Positions 33,104 to 40,502 of a DNA stretch of 64,000 bases are shown in pieces. How positions within the stretch are numbered: the stretch's first letter is position 1; each line of letters starts with the position of its first letter. The stretch comes from an uncultured Lachnospiraceae bacterium (GTDB lineage: Bacteria; Bacillota; Clostridia; Lachnospirales; Lachnospiraceae): contig CAJUHH010000009.1 in assembly GCA_910585965.1 (NCBI GenBank), forward strand, positions 79,536 to 143,535. The letters run 5' to 3'. Below the pieces are notes generated by a model, which saw nothing but the letters and a program-made list of their open reading frames with translations, was not told the origin of the DNA and did no database searches. A program made the position numbers and the translations under genes.

Positions 33104-35533
33104 TTACTGGCGCAGCTCGATCCCCAAGCCTTCCAGTCCATTCAAAATCTTTTTCATGGCCGCCGTAATATCGCTCTCTTCCAATGTCCTGTCTTTTGCC
33201 CGGAAAGTAATGGAATATGCCATCGACTTAAATCCTTTTTTAATCTGCGCCCCTTCATAGATATCAAACAACTGATATCCCTCCAAGATCTTCCCGCCTC
33301 TCTGGGCAATCACAGCCTCGATCTGCCCCGCCAGAATATCTTTTGGAACGACCATGCTGATATCGCGGGATACCGCAGGATATTTTGCAATCCCTTCATA
33401 TTTTCTGTCGAAAGTAGCGAAAGGAATGATTTCCGGCATATCCAGCACCGCCACGTATACCTTTGTTCCAATATCATAATTATCGCATACTTCCGGATGG
33501 ATCTCTCCCAGATAACCTACCGTCTTTCCTTCATAAACGATGTTTGCCTGTCTGCCCGAATGCAGGAAAGGTTTGCCGGATGCGGGGTCATAAACCGCTT
33601 TCTTCCTCATGCCGATACAATCGAAAAATTCCTCCACCACGCCTTTCATCGTATAAAAATCACCTTCGCCGTACATACCAAGGGTAAACTGCACTCTTTC
33701 GTCCGGCAGTTCCTTCAGGGGCAGTTCATCCGTCTTGTAGATATTCCCCAGCTCATAAAGCCGCACTTCTTTATTTCTTCTATTATAATTGGTCGCCAGG
33801 CTGGTCAGCATTCCATTCAGGGAAACCGTCCTCATAATGGAAAAGTCTTCCCCTAATGGATTAGCGATCGTGATCGCTCTGCGAAGCGCATCCCCTTCCG
33901 GAATCAGCAGCTTGTCGAATACCTTGGGGCTTTCAAAGGAATAGCACATTCCCTGTGAAAATCCGCAATACTCCGCGATATCCCTCGCTTTTTGCTCAAT
34001 CCTCAATTTAAAGGAAAGCTTTCCTGTCGTCGCTTCGCCGTTTGGCAGGGAAACCGATATCTTGTCGTATCCGTAAAATCTTGCCACTTCCTCCGCAATA
34101 TCCGCAGCCCCCAGCAAATCCTGGCGGAAGCTGGGAATCTCCAGCATTTGCGTCCCCTTATCATATTTTAACTCGATCATGCGGAAAATGCCAAGCATTT
34201 CTTCTTCGGAAATATCTGTTCCCAGCAGATCATTTACCTTCTTCGCATCAAATTTAATTTTCACCGGCTCCTTCATCGACTGGCATACATCGGCAATGCC
34301 GCCCACCACTTCGCCGCAGCCCAATTCCTGTATCAGCTGGCAGGCGCGGTTGATCGCCGCTTCCGCATTGTGCGGATCCAATCCCTTTTCAAATTTGCCG
34401 GAAGCATCGGTGCGCAGGCCGATTCTTTTCGCCGACTTGCGGATATTCGTGCCGTTGAACGTCGCCGCTTCGACCAGGACTGTTTTCACATCATCCGTAA
34501 TCTTGGAATTTTCGCCGCCCATAATGCCCGCGATGCCGATTTCCTTTTCCGCATCGCAGATCATCAGCACTTCGGAGTCCAGTTTCCTGACCTGGCCGTC
34601 CAGCGTCTGGAACTCATCGCCGTCCTTGGCGCGGCGGACAATGATCTTATGCCCGGCGATTCGGTCCAGGTCGTAAGCATGCATCGGCTGGCCGTATTCC
34701 TCCATCACATAATTCGTAATATCCACCAAATTGTTGATCGGCCGGATGCCGCTGGCCGCCAGCCGCCTCTGCATCCATTTCGGCGAAGGGGCAATCTTAA
34801 TATTCGTGCATACCCTTGCCGTATATCTCGGACACAGATCCGCATCCTGCACTTCCACGGAAATATAATCCTCTACCTTTTCCCCATTCTCCTGAACCGT
34901 CACTTCCGGCGCATGAAACGGCTTGCGGAAAGTAGCGGCCGCTTCCCTGGCGATCCCCAACACACTGTAGCAATCGACCCGGTTAGACGTAATCTCATAT
35001 TCAAATACGGTATCTTTCAGCCCAAGCGCTTCCACGGCATCGCTTCCCACTTCGGCATCTTCGCCGAAAATATAAATGCCATATTCCGGCGCTTCCGGAT
35101 ACATCTCCCTTGTCGTTCCCAATTCTTCTATGGAACACATCATTCCATTGGAAGGAACTCCCCTGAGTTTTCCGGCCTTAATGGAAATCCCTTCTTCCGG
35201 CAGGGGGCCGCCGTCATGCCCGCCCGCTACCTTTCCGCCGTCCAGCACCACCGGCACCTTGTCGCCTTCCTTTACATTGGGCGCGCCCGTTACGATCTGG
35301 ATCGACTCCGCGCCGATATTCACCTGGCAGACGATCAGCTTATCCGCGTCAGGATGCTTTTCAATTTTCTCAATCTGCCCCACTACTATCTTTTCCAGAT
35401 TTTTATCCAGTCTTTCATAACCTTCCACTTTCGTCCCGGACAATGTCATCGCATCGCAGTATTCCTGGTCCGTACATTCCAATTCCGGCACATATGCTTT
35501 AATCCATGATAATGCTGTATTCATTTTCTTCAA
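33104..35533 (-). CDS. pheT: Phenylalanyl-tRNA synthetase beta subunit
   Basis: An 809-residue subunit. The N-terminal tRNA-binding EMAP-like domain has VGQIEKIEKHPDADKLIVCQVNIG (about 50-75), the B3/B4 editing domain has FEYEITSNRVDCYSVLGIAREAAATF, B5 follows, and the C-terminal FDX-ACB anticodon domain has AKYPAVSRDISMVVPKDI. The frame begins at a TTG at 35533 with AAAGGAATGG directly upstream; the ATG nine bases later is an alternative. It follows pheS by 17 bases and forms the alpha2beta2 enzyme with it. Confidence 0.97.
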   Translation of the reverse strand: MKKMNTALSWIKAYVPELECTDQEYCDAMTLSGTKVEGYERLDKNLEKIVVGQIEKIEKHPDADKLIVCQVNIGAESIQIVTGAPNVKEGDKVPVVLDGGKVAGGHDGGPLPEEGISIKAGKLRGVPSNGMMCSIEELGTTREMYPEAPEYGIYIFGEDAEVGSDAVEALGLKDTVFEYEITSNRVDCYSVLGIAREAAATFRKPFHAPEVTVQENGEKVEDYISVEVQDADLCPRYTARVCTNIKIAPSPKWMQRRLAASGIRPINNLVDITNYVMEEYGQPMHAYDLDRIAGHKIIVRRAKDGDEFQTLDGQVRKLDSEVLMICDAEKEIGIAGIMGGENSKITDDVKTVLVEAATFNGTNIRKSAKRIGLRTDASGKFEKGLDPHNAEAAINRACQLIQELGCGEVVGGIADVCQSMKEPVKIKFDAKKVNDLLGTDISEEEMLGIFRMIELKYDKGTQMLEIPSFRQDLLGAADIAEEVARFYGYDKISVSLPNGEATTGKLSFKLRIEQKARDIAEYCGFSQGMCYSFESPKVFDKLLIPEGDALRRAITIANPLGEDFSIMRTVSLNGMLTSLATNYNRRNKEVRLYELGNIYKTDELPLKELPDERVQFTLGMYGEGDFYTMKGVVEEFFDCIGMRKKAVYDPASGKPFLHSGRQANIVYEGKTVGYLGEIHPEVCDNYDIGTKVYVAVLDMPEIIPFATFDRKYEGIAKYPAVSRDISMVVPKDILAGQIEAVIAQRGGKILEGYQLFDIYEGAQIKKGFKSMAYSITFRAKDRTLEESDITAAMKKILNGLEGLGIELRQ

Positions 35534-35550
35534 CCATTCCTTTCTTCTTG

Positions 35551-36570
35551 TTAGAATTGTTTTAAAAAGCGGACATCATTTTCATAAAGCAGCCGCATAT
35601 CGTCGATTTCATATTTTAACAGGGCGATTCTCTCCAGTCCTACGCCGAAAGCAAAGCCCGTGTACTCTTCCGGGTCAATCCCGCTCATTTCCAATACGTG
35701 GGGATGTACCATGCCGCAGCCCAGGATTTCAATCCAGCCGGAACCCTTGCAGAACCGGCAGCCACTCCCCCCGCATTTAAAGCAGGAAACATCCACCTCC
35801 GCGCTCGGTTCCGTGAACGGGAAATGATGGGGGCGAAACTTCACCTTCGTCTTGTCCCCGAACAGTTCCCTTGCAAATTCTGCCAGGGTGCCTTTCAAAT
35901 CCGCAAACGTAATATTCTTATCGATCACCAGTCCCTCGATCTGATGAAACGAAGGGGAATGAGTGGCATCCACTTCATCGGAACGGAATACCCGTCCCGG
36001 TGCAATCATGCGGATAGGAAGCTTTCCTTTTTCCATTTCATGCACCTGGGTGGAAGAAGTCTGTGTCCGAAGAAGAATATCCCCGGAAATATAAAAAGTA
36101 TCCTGTTCATCCTTCGCCGGATGTCCATCTGGTATATTCAGCGCCTCAAAGTTATAATAATCCTTTTCCACCTCGGGTCCTTCCACTACTTCATAGCCCA
36201 TGCCCACAAAGATCCTCTCCACTTCCTCCAAGGCGATCGTGTTCGGATGGCGGTGTCCCACGTTATTCTTTTTCGCCGGGAGGGTGACATCAATAACCTC
36301 CGCTTTCATCCTGGCTTCCCTGAGCGCCTTTTCCATTTTCATCTTGGAAGCTTCCAATAATTTTTCAATTTCTTCCCTTGTCTCATTCACCATCTGGCCG
36401 ACTTTCGGCCTGTCCTCCGGCGCTACGTCTTTCATCCCTTTCAGCACAGCGGTAAGCTGCCCTTTCTTCCCAAGGTAATTCACACGTATTTCGTTCAGCC
36501 GTTCCAGCTGCTCGCTGGCTTCAATCTGCTTTAAGGCCTCCGCCTTGATCTGCGCTAATTTCTCTTTCAT
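35551..36570 (-). CDS. pheS: Phenylalanyl-tRNA synthetase alpha subunit
   Basis: A 339-residue class II catalytic subunit. The N-terminal 90 residues form the coiled-coil tRNA arm. Catalytic motifs follow: HPNTIALEEVERIFVGMGYEVVEGPEVE, DTFYISGDILLRTQTSSTQVHEME, RVFRSDEVDATHSPSFHQIEGLVIDKN, FRPHHFPFTEPSAEVDVSCFKCGGSGCRFCKGSGWIEILGCGMVHP and GFAFGVGLERIALLKYEIDDMR. The CFKCGGSGCRFCKGSGW zinc-like insertion is common in Firmicutes PheS. The ATG has AAAGGAAAGGG upstream. Expression is governed by the T-box upstream. Confidence 0.98.
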   Translation of the reverse strand: MKEKLAQIKAEALKQIEASEQLERLNEIRVNYLGKKGQLTAVLKGMKDVAPEDRPKVGQMVNETREEIEKLLEASKMKMEKALREARMKAEVIDVTLPAKKNNVGHRHPNTIALEEVERIFVGMGYEVVEGPEVEKDYYNFEALNIPDGHPAKDEQDTFYISGDILLRTQTSSTQVHEMEKGKLPIRMIAPGRVFRSDEVDATHSPSFHQIEGLVIDKNITFADLKGTLAEFARELFGDKTKVKFRPHHFPFTEPSAEVDVSCFKCGGSGCRFCKGSGWIEILGCGMVHPHVLEMSGIDPEEYTGFAFGVGLERIALLKYEIDDMRLLYENDVRFLKQF

Positions 36571-36611
36571 TTGCTTTCCCTTTCCTTTTCGTTATTTATT
36601 CGCATAAAAAA

Positions 36612-36633
36612 GAATTGGCCCAGCGGCCAATTC
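36612..36633 (-). terminator. Second hairpin between the T-box terminator and pheS
   Basis: GAATTGGCC and GGCCAATTC (36612-36633) form a perfect 9-bp stem with a CAGC/GCTG loop, followed on the minus strand by TTTTTT (36611-36606). A second small hairpin, AAAGAATGC/GCATTCTTT, lies just before it. It looks like a complete intrinsic terminator in addition to the T-box's own. Confidence 0.7.
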
Positions 36634-36696
36634 CAAAGAATGCTTCGCATTCTTTCTTGGCGACTTACAACACTGTGGCGTAATTACCTATAATAT

Positions 36697-37010
36697 AAAA
36701 AATCCCTAGCATTGCACATACTCAATGCCAGGGACGAAAATTCCGCGGTACCACCCATCTTCCTGCCGCAAAACGGCAGACTCTCTTTCCGCTTAACGCG
36801 CGGCCACGTCCCGCCTTACTTGCCCTATTGCCCATGCGTTCCTGCGGGAAGCTCCGGTGGGAATTTCAAACTGCATCTGAACTTAAGGAAGCTTTCAGCC
36901 GATGGCTTCCTCTCTCTGAAAGAAAATACAATTCTGGCGCAAGGCACTCCCTGCCCTGCATACACCTTCACAGCTTATATTTTTATAATATTCCAGTGAT
37001 CCTTCGCTGT
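36697..37010 (-). ncRNA. T-box riboswitch for pheST
   Basis: The diagnostic T-box sequence GGGTGGTACCGCGG is read on the minus strand at 36756-36743. It is followed by a terminator stem TCCCTGGCATT/AATGCTAGGGA (36734-36703) and a T run. Stem I with its AGGGAGTGCC element lies near 36960-36930, and a CAGAGAGAGG block follows. A UUC (36924-36922) just before that block is the likely Phe specifier. Uncharged tRNA-Phe would favour antitermination and pheST expression. Boundaries are approximate. Confidence 0.92.
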
Positions 37011-37053
37011 TATTCTAAAGCATGGGGGTGGAAATTGCAATACTTTTTTGCTA

Positions 37054-37494
37054 CTATATATTTCTTTTTACATTTAAAACATTCATCAGCGCTTCCTGCA
37101 GCACTCTGGAAACATTGATTCCTGCGTGTTCTGCCTCATAATTCAGCCAACTTGGAAGAGCCACGTTTCTTCTAACAGTCTTGGTATCTACTTTTTTTCT
37201 ATACTCTAAAAAATCAACATCCACATAGGTCAAAATGCCTTCCGAAAAATCAATATATTCTCTATTCTGTTTTACTTTTTCTAAAGCATTCCTTTGGTCC
37301 GATGGGGTTGGAAGCTCTTCGCCATTATCCTCCATCGAGATTCCTGCCAATCCGATAGCATCTCTTGCCATTTCAATAGCATCTGCAAAAGTATCCCCTT
37401 CTGTGAGGATCTCCATATCAGGAACACATACTAGAAAAGGATGTTCTGAACCATCGTTTGTATTTACTATAAAAGTTGGATAAACCTGTTTCAT
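37054..37494 (-). CDS. hicB: HicB-family antitoxin
   Basis: A 146-residue protein. The N-terminal HicB fold has YPTFIVNTNDGSEHPFLVCVPDMEILTEGDTFADAIEMARDAIGL (degraded RNase H-like core). The C-terminal part has VRRNVALPSWLNYEAEHAGINVSRVLQEALMNVL, a ribbon-helix-helix type DNA-binding segment. The ATG at 37494 has GGAG eight bases upstream. The toxin gene hicA precedes it but carries a frameshift, so HicB is probably an orphan repressor of its own promoter. Confidence 0.9.
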   Translation of the reverse strand: MKQVYPTFIVNTNDGSEHPFLVCVPDMEILTEGDTFADAIEMARDAIGLAGISMEDNGEELPTPSDQRNALEKVKQNREYIDFSEGILTYVDVDFLEYRKKVDTKTVRRNVALPSWLNYEAEHAGINVSRVLQEALMNVLNVKRNI

Positions 37495-37515
37495 TCTTCT
37501 CACTCCATATCATAA

Positions 37516-37679
37516 TTACCACTTTTTCAGTATCATTTTTGCTAAACTTTCATTGATTTCCTTATGTCTTGGAATTTTTTCTATATCATTACCCCTTCTG
37601 TATATATCATGATTCCCGCCATGTCTCTCAAAACAAAGCCCCCTTCTTCTAATTTCTTAATCAAATCTCTTTGTTTCAT
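37516..37679 (-). pseudogene. hicA: Frameshifted HicA toxin gene
   Basis: ATG at 37679 has AGGGAGG upstream and begins MKQRDLIKKLEEGGFVL, a normal HicA start. The next bases read RHGGNHDIYRRGNDIEKIPRHKEINESLAKMILKKW only if one G is restored in the TTTTGAGAG segment near 37629. As it stands the frame stops after about 33 residues (LRDMAGIMIYTEGVMI). The catalytic His of GGNHDIY is therefore out of frame. The total length, 164 bases, is one short of 55 codons, consistent with a single-base deletion. Confidence 0.85.
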
Positions 37680-37701
37680 TAGTGTTCCTCCCTACATTTT
37701 C

Positions 37702-37730
37702 ATTATACACACTAATTACACAATGGTCAA
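37702..37730 (-). promoter_or_regulatory. Promoter of hicAB
   Basis: On the minus strand TTGACC (37730-37725), a 17-base spacer, then TATAAT (37707-37702), about 23 bases before the hicA start. Confidence 0.8.
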
Positions 37731-37755
37731 TATTTTTATGGATAATATAAAATCC

Positions 37756-37992
37756 TCAGACAGATTCTTCCCCCAAAATTTCTTTTATTTCCTTCTTCTC
37801 ATTCAACAGCCTTACCTCCATCTTTCCATACGGGATCCTGTCCTCTTTGTTCCATAACCCAATAATTTCTCCATCCATGCCATATGCATATGCGATATAA
37901 CGATCCCTGGCGGCATATTTGACATGAGATACTTTGATTCCGTACTTTCTTTCTAACACATCGATCCAAATATCCTTTTTGTCCTTTTCCAT
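37756..37992 (-). CDS. Hypothetical protein (78 aa)
   Basis: A soluble, charged protein, MEKDKKDIWIDVLERKYGIKVSHVKYAARDRYIAYAYGMDGEIIGLWNKEDRIPYGKMEVRLLNEKKEIKEILGE. The ATG is preceded by GGAGCACTGGG. No family is recognised. It follows a 51-residue ORF with a 47-base gap on the same strand, downstream of the sigma-DUF262 gene, so it may be the end of that transcript. Confidence 0.5.
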   Translation of the reverse strand: MEKDKKDIWIDVLERKYGIKVSHVKYAARDRYIAYAYGMDGEIIGLWNKEDRIPYGKMEVRLLNEKKEIKEILGEESV

Positions 37993-38039
37993 TCCCAGTG
38001 CTCCACGATATCATCCGCCTTGTCCCTATCCCTGTTCCG

Positions 38040-38195
38040 TCAATATATGACAATGATATATGGCCGCTTCCCCCCTGCCTCTTCTGTTTCCTCTGTTTTC
38101 ATGCTTTGATCCGACAATACGACTGTCCTATTCTTGCACATCCCCTCTTCCTTTCTCCTATCGATATATTCCTGAAAATTAATTATTTTTGCCAT
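38040..38195 (-). CDS. Small ORF (51 aa) behind a pseudoknot-like element
   Basis: The ATG at 38195 has TGGAGAG seven bases upstream and encodes MAKIINFQEYIDRRKEEG..., a charged N-terminal helix followed by an acidic stretch and a hydrophobic end (RPYIIVIY). No family is recognised. Its ribosome binding site starts within five bases of the interleaved inverted repeats at 38210-38265, so its translation may be controlled by that structure. It lies in the 3' region of the sigma-DUF262 transcript. Confidence 0.5.
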   Translation of the reverse strand: MAKIINFQEYIDRRKEEGMCKNRTVVLSDQSMKTEETEEAGGKRPYIIVIY

Positions 38196-38209
38196 TTTTC
38201 TCTCCATTT

Positions 38210-38265
38210 CTGCACGGCTTTATAGTGCATAGCAAGTTTGTGGATGCCGTGCAGACACAAACTTG
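38210..38265 (-). promoter_or_regulatory. Interleaved inverted repeats, H-type pseudoknot candidate
   Basis: In minus-strand order: CAAGTTTGTG (38265-38256), one base, CTGCACGGC (38254-38246), three bases, CACAAACTTG (38242-38233), 14 bases, GCCGTGCAG (38218-38210). The first and third arms pair over 10 bp, the second and fourth over 9 bp, both perfectly and in a crossed order. The long loop crosses the 10-bp stem, which is the sterically favoured arrangement on the minus strand. It ends five bases before the ribosome binding site of the 51-aa ORF. Confidence 0.6.
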
Positions 38266-38278
38266 GGATTGAAAATTT

Positions 38279-40105
38279 TTAATTTTCAATCTTCCAACCA
38301 CCCTGTATTGCTTTCCTGTTTTGCCCCATATGCAAGCCCTTACGGGTACACAAATATTCATTCATTAACTGATTCAGATGATTGATTTTCTTCGTAACGA
38401 TCCCTTTATCCTTTGTCGCCTTTGATTCTTCCAGGATATCGTCGAAAGAGATACCCTTGACCTTTTTGCTATGTAGCGATCCGGCAAACTCGTCCATAAA
38501 CTCCACAAACTTTCTGTCGTCTTTTCCAAGCCTGATAAATCTGGCAAACAGGCCGAACCATAGAAAACTGTCTTTGGAATCAAACAGGCCGGAAATCTCA
38601 TCCGTCGCCACCTTTTCAAGCCTGCCCACCATATCCCCGAAATCATCAAAAATCGAAGGATCTGCATTTTCCTTAATGTATTTGCACATATCTTCTAATT
38701 TGGTCCATCTGTCCAGATAATTCGCCGCCATAATGGATTCCACGACCACGCGGTCAATCGTTCCGTTTTTAAATTCCGATAATTTATATCCTGCCATATC
38801 CTTAAAAAAAGGCATATTGGAAATCGATTTTACCAGCTCCGCATATTCCGTTCCCAGTTTAGTAATGCCCTTTTGGGGGGATGTCATCGGTTTTCCATCG
38901 TTATATCTTTCGATATGATACCCAATGTCTTCCTCCGAGCAGTTCAGATACTGGTCATAATTGAAGCTATAGTCCAAAAATCGGTCTTTCAATTCTTCCG
39001 GAAGATCGGAGAACTTCTTTCCCCTGATATCAAATTCTGCATTGACCGCAACCGGAAACCCGTTTTCATCCAAAATATCATTTCCATTCTCATCTTTTGC
39101 AATTGTTTGATATTTAATCATCCAGCGCCGGATCGTTTTGGAAACCTTATAACCATTTTTGGAAAATGTGTACGCGTTGGTACATCTTTGCTTCCCGTCC
39201 AGATCCCATATGATCGGAACGCCGTTTATCACCTGTTCCGCAAAGATCAACGGATGCAATTTATTCCCTTGAAGAATATCCGATACCAAGTTGCCTTTCA
39301 TGGACGGCGACCACTGGTCCGACTCCCTTTGGAGCGGATGGTCGAACCGAATCGTATGTCGGTCTATCTTCTTTATGATAGAGGCAATACTGATCTTATC
39401 TGTTTTACAATTCTCCATCGTTTGTGTTGTCGTACCCATTTCCATATCCTCCTTCTCCGGTTTTGTGCCACTTTCATTACAAAATAAAATACTGATATTC
39501 GCAAATGATTTGATCTCTTTCCAATGCCGGTTATATTGTTTATTGCTTAATCCCAACTTCTTTTTTATTTCCCAAACAGGAATCTCTTCCATCTTCATTT
39601 CCACGATCTGTCTCTGGACTTCCGATAAATGGCTAAAGAATTCCCCAACTTTTCCATCATAGGAATTGCCCATCCTTTCCGATAGAACATCATCCATATG
39701 AAAATCCGATGGAATCATATCCCCGATCGTAACCATTTCCCCGTCCATGGCCGGCGCATCCAGGGACAGGTCGAACAAAGGAATTTTCCTAAGCTTCCCT
39801 TCTTCATCGAATGTTTCGATCTTGGCAACCCGCTTGTCCCGATAACGCTTTTTCCATTCATCCGCCATGGCAAACCGCAAGGCTCTGTATACATATCCGT
39901 CAAAATCTCCTTTGGAAGGCTCATAGGTATCGTTTAAAAAAATATCCGTCAACACATCGGTCCCAATTCCATAAAACTCTTCCATATCTTTCCCTCCTGT
40001 TCCTCCATAATATCTATGGAAGATCTGGTCGATAACCGTATGAAGTTTTTTTGCCTTATCTTTATAATAGATGCTTAAAAATTGTTCCATTTTATATCCA
40101 TTCAT
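38279..40105 (-). CDS. Sigma-factor-like domain fused to DUF262
   Basis: A 608-residue fusion. Residues about 40-90 resemble sigma region 2 (DMEEFYGIGTDVLTDIFLND, then DFDGYVYRALRFAMADEWKKRY); residues about 155-205 resemble region 4 (FFSHLSEVQRQIVEMKM, then VWEIKKKLGLSNKQYNRHW). From about 240 a DUF262 (GmrS/ParB-like) domain follows, with LQRESDQWSPSMKGNLVSDI and the signature WDLDGKQRC in place of DGQQR. I chose the ATG at 40105, with AGGTGG upstream, because it fits the promoter at 40154-40182; the open frame to 40240 crosses that promoter. It is divergent from the YonO-like polymerase gene. DUF262 domains occur in nucleases and NTP-driven defence enzymes; here it probably helps transcription control. 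A hairpin (GATTGAAAAT...ATTTTCAATC) overlaps the stop. Confidence 0.75.
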   Translation of the reverse strand: MNGYKMEQFLSIYYKDKAKKLHTVIDQIFHRYYGGTGGKDMEEFYGIGTDVLTDIFLNDTYEPSKGDFDGYVYRALRFAMADEWKKRYRDKRVAKIETFDEEGKLRKIPLFDLSLDAPAMDGEMVTIGDMIPSDFHMDDVLSERMGNSYDGKVGEFFSHLSEVQRQIVEMKMEEIPVWEIKKKLGLSNKQYNRHWKEIKSFANISILFCNESGTKPEKEDMEMGTTTQTMENCKTDKISIASIIKKIDRHTIRFDHPLQRESDQWSPSMKGNLVSDILQGNKLHPLIFAEQVINGVPIIWDLDGKQRCTNAYTFSKNGYKVSKTIRRWMIKYQTIAKDENGNDILDENGFPVAVNAEFDIRGKKFSDLPEELKDRFLDYSFNYDQYLNCSEEDIGYHIERYNDGKPMTSPQKGITKLGTEYAELVKSISNMPFFKDMAGYKLSEFKNGTIDRVVVESIMAANYLDRWTKLEDMCKYIKENADPSIFDDFGDMVGRLEKVATDEISGLFDSKDSFLWFGLFARFIRLGKDDRKFVEFMDEFAGSLHSKKVKGISFDDILEESKATKDKGIVTKKINHLNQLMNEYLCTRKGLHMGQNRKAIQGGWKIEN

Positions 40106-40153
40106 TCTCTTCGCCCACCTTTTTTCTTTTTGGACTATATGTCTATTGACAAA

Positions 40154-40182
40154 ATAATAGAACATATGTTCGTTTTTGTCAA
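40154..40182 (-). promoter_or_regulatory. Consensus promoter with a LexA box in the spacer
   Basis: On the minus strand TTGACA (40182-40177), a 17-base spacer, then TATTAT (40159-40154). The spacer contains GAACATATGTTC (40160-40171), matching the Firmicutes LexA/DinR operator GAAC-N4-GTTC. A perfect 10-bp repeat, ATTGACAAAA (40145-40154) and TTTTGTCAAT (40174-40183), flanks it. It predicts DNA-damage induction of the sigma-DUF262 gene. Confidence 0.85.
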
Positions 40183-40273
40183 TATGAAATCCTTCCAGGA
40201 ATTTCCTTTTCCCAAATAGAGAAGTAATGAATGCCACCATATCAAATCAGGAAAGGAGAACAACCAAAAGCCA

Positions 40274-40486
40274 ATGATACAAACATTTTACAAAGCCGGA
40301 AACTACAAAACAGACCATGCAAAGTTCGGCGGTCTCATTTATCTTTCCGATTTCCAAACGGACCATAAAGGAAGGGATCAGACAGGCGGCTCTTCGATCG
40401 CGGGCCGTATCGCAAGGGACCAGCGATTCGATGAGGAATGTAAAAAGAACTTCCAATTCAGGCATGGCGATGAAAGAAATGAGTAA
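40274..40486 (+). CDS. Small ORF (70 aa) upstream of the RNA polymerase gene
   Basis: A polar protein, MIQTFYKAGNYKTDHAKFGGLIYLSDFQTDHKGRDQTGGSSIAGRIARDQRFDEECKKNFQFRHGDERNE. AGGAGAA lies about 14 bases before the ATG, a weak spacing. Its stop overlaps the strong AAAAAGGAGG site that serves the polymerase gene. It may be a small regulator or leader ORF of the polymerase; no family is recognised. Confidence 0.4.
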   Translation: MIQTFYKAGNYKTDHAKFGGLIYLSDFQTDHKGRDQTGGSSIAGRIARDQRFDEECKKNFQFRHGDERNE

Positions 40487-40502
40487 AAAGGAGGCGGGCA
40501 AA

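Noticed and set aside
38210..38265. Pseudoknot on the plus strand
   Set aside because: On the plus strand the loop crossing the 9-bp stem would be one base, too short; the minus strand fits.
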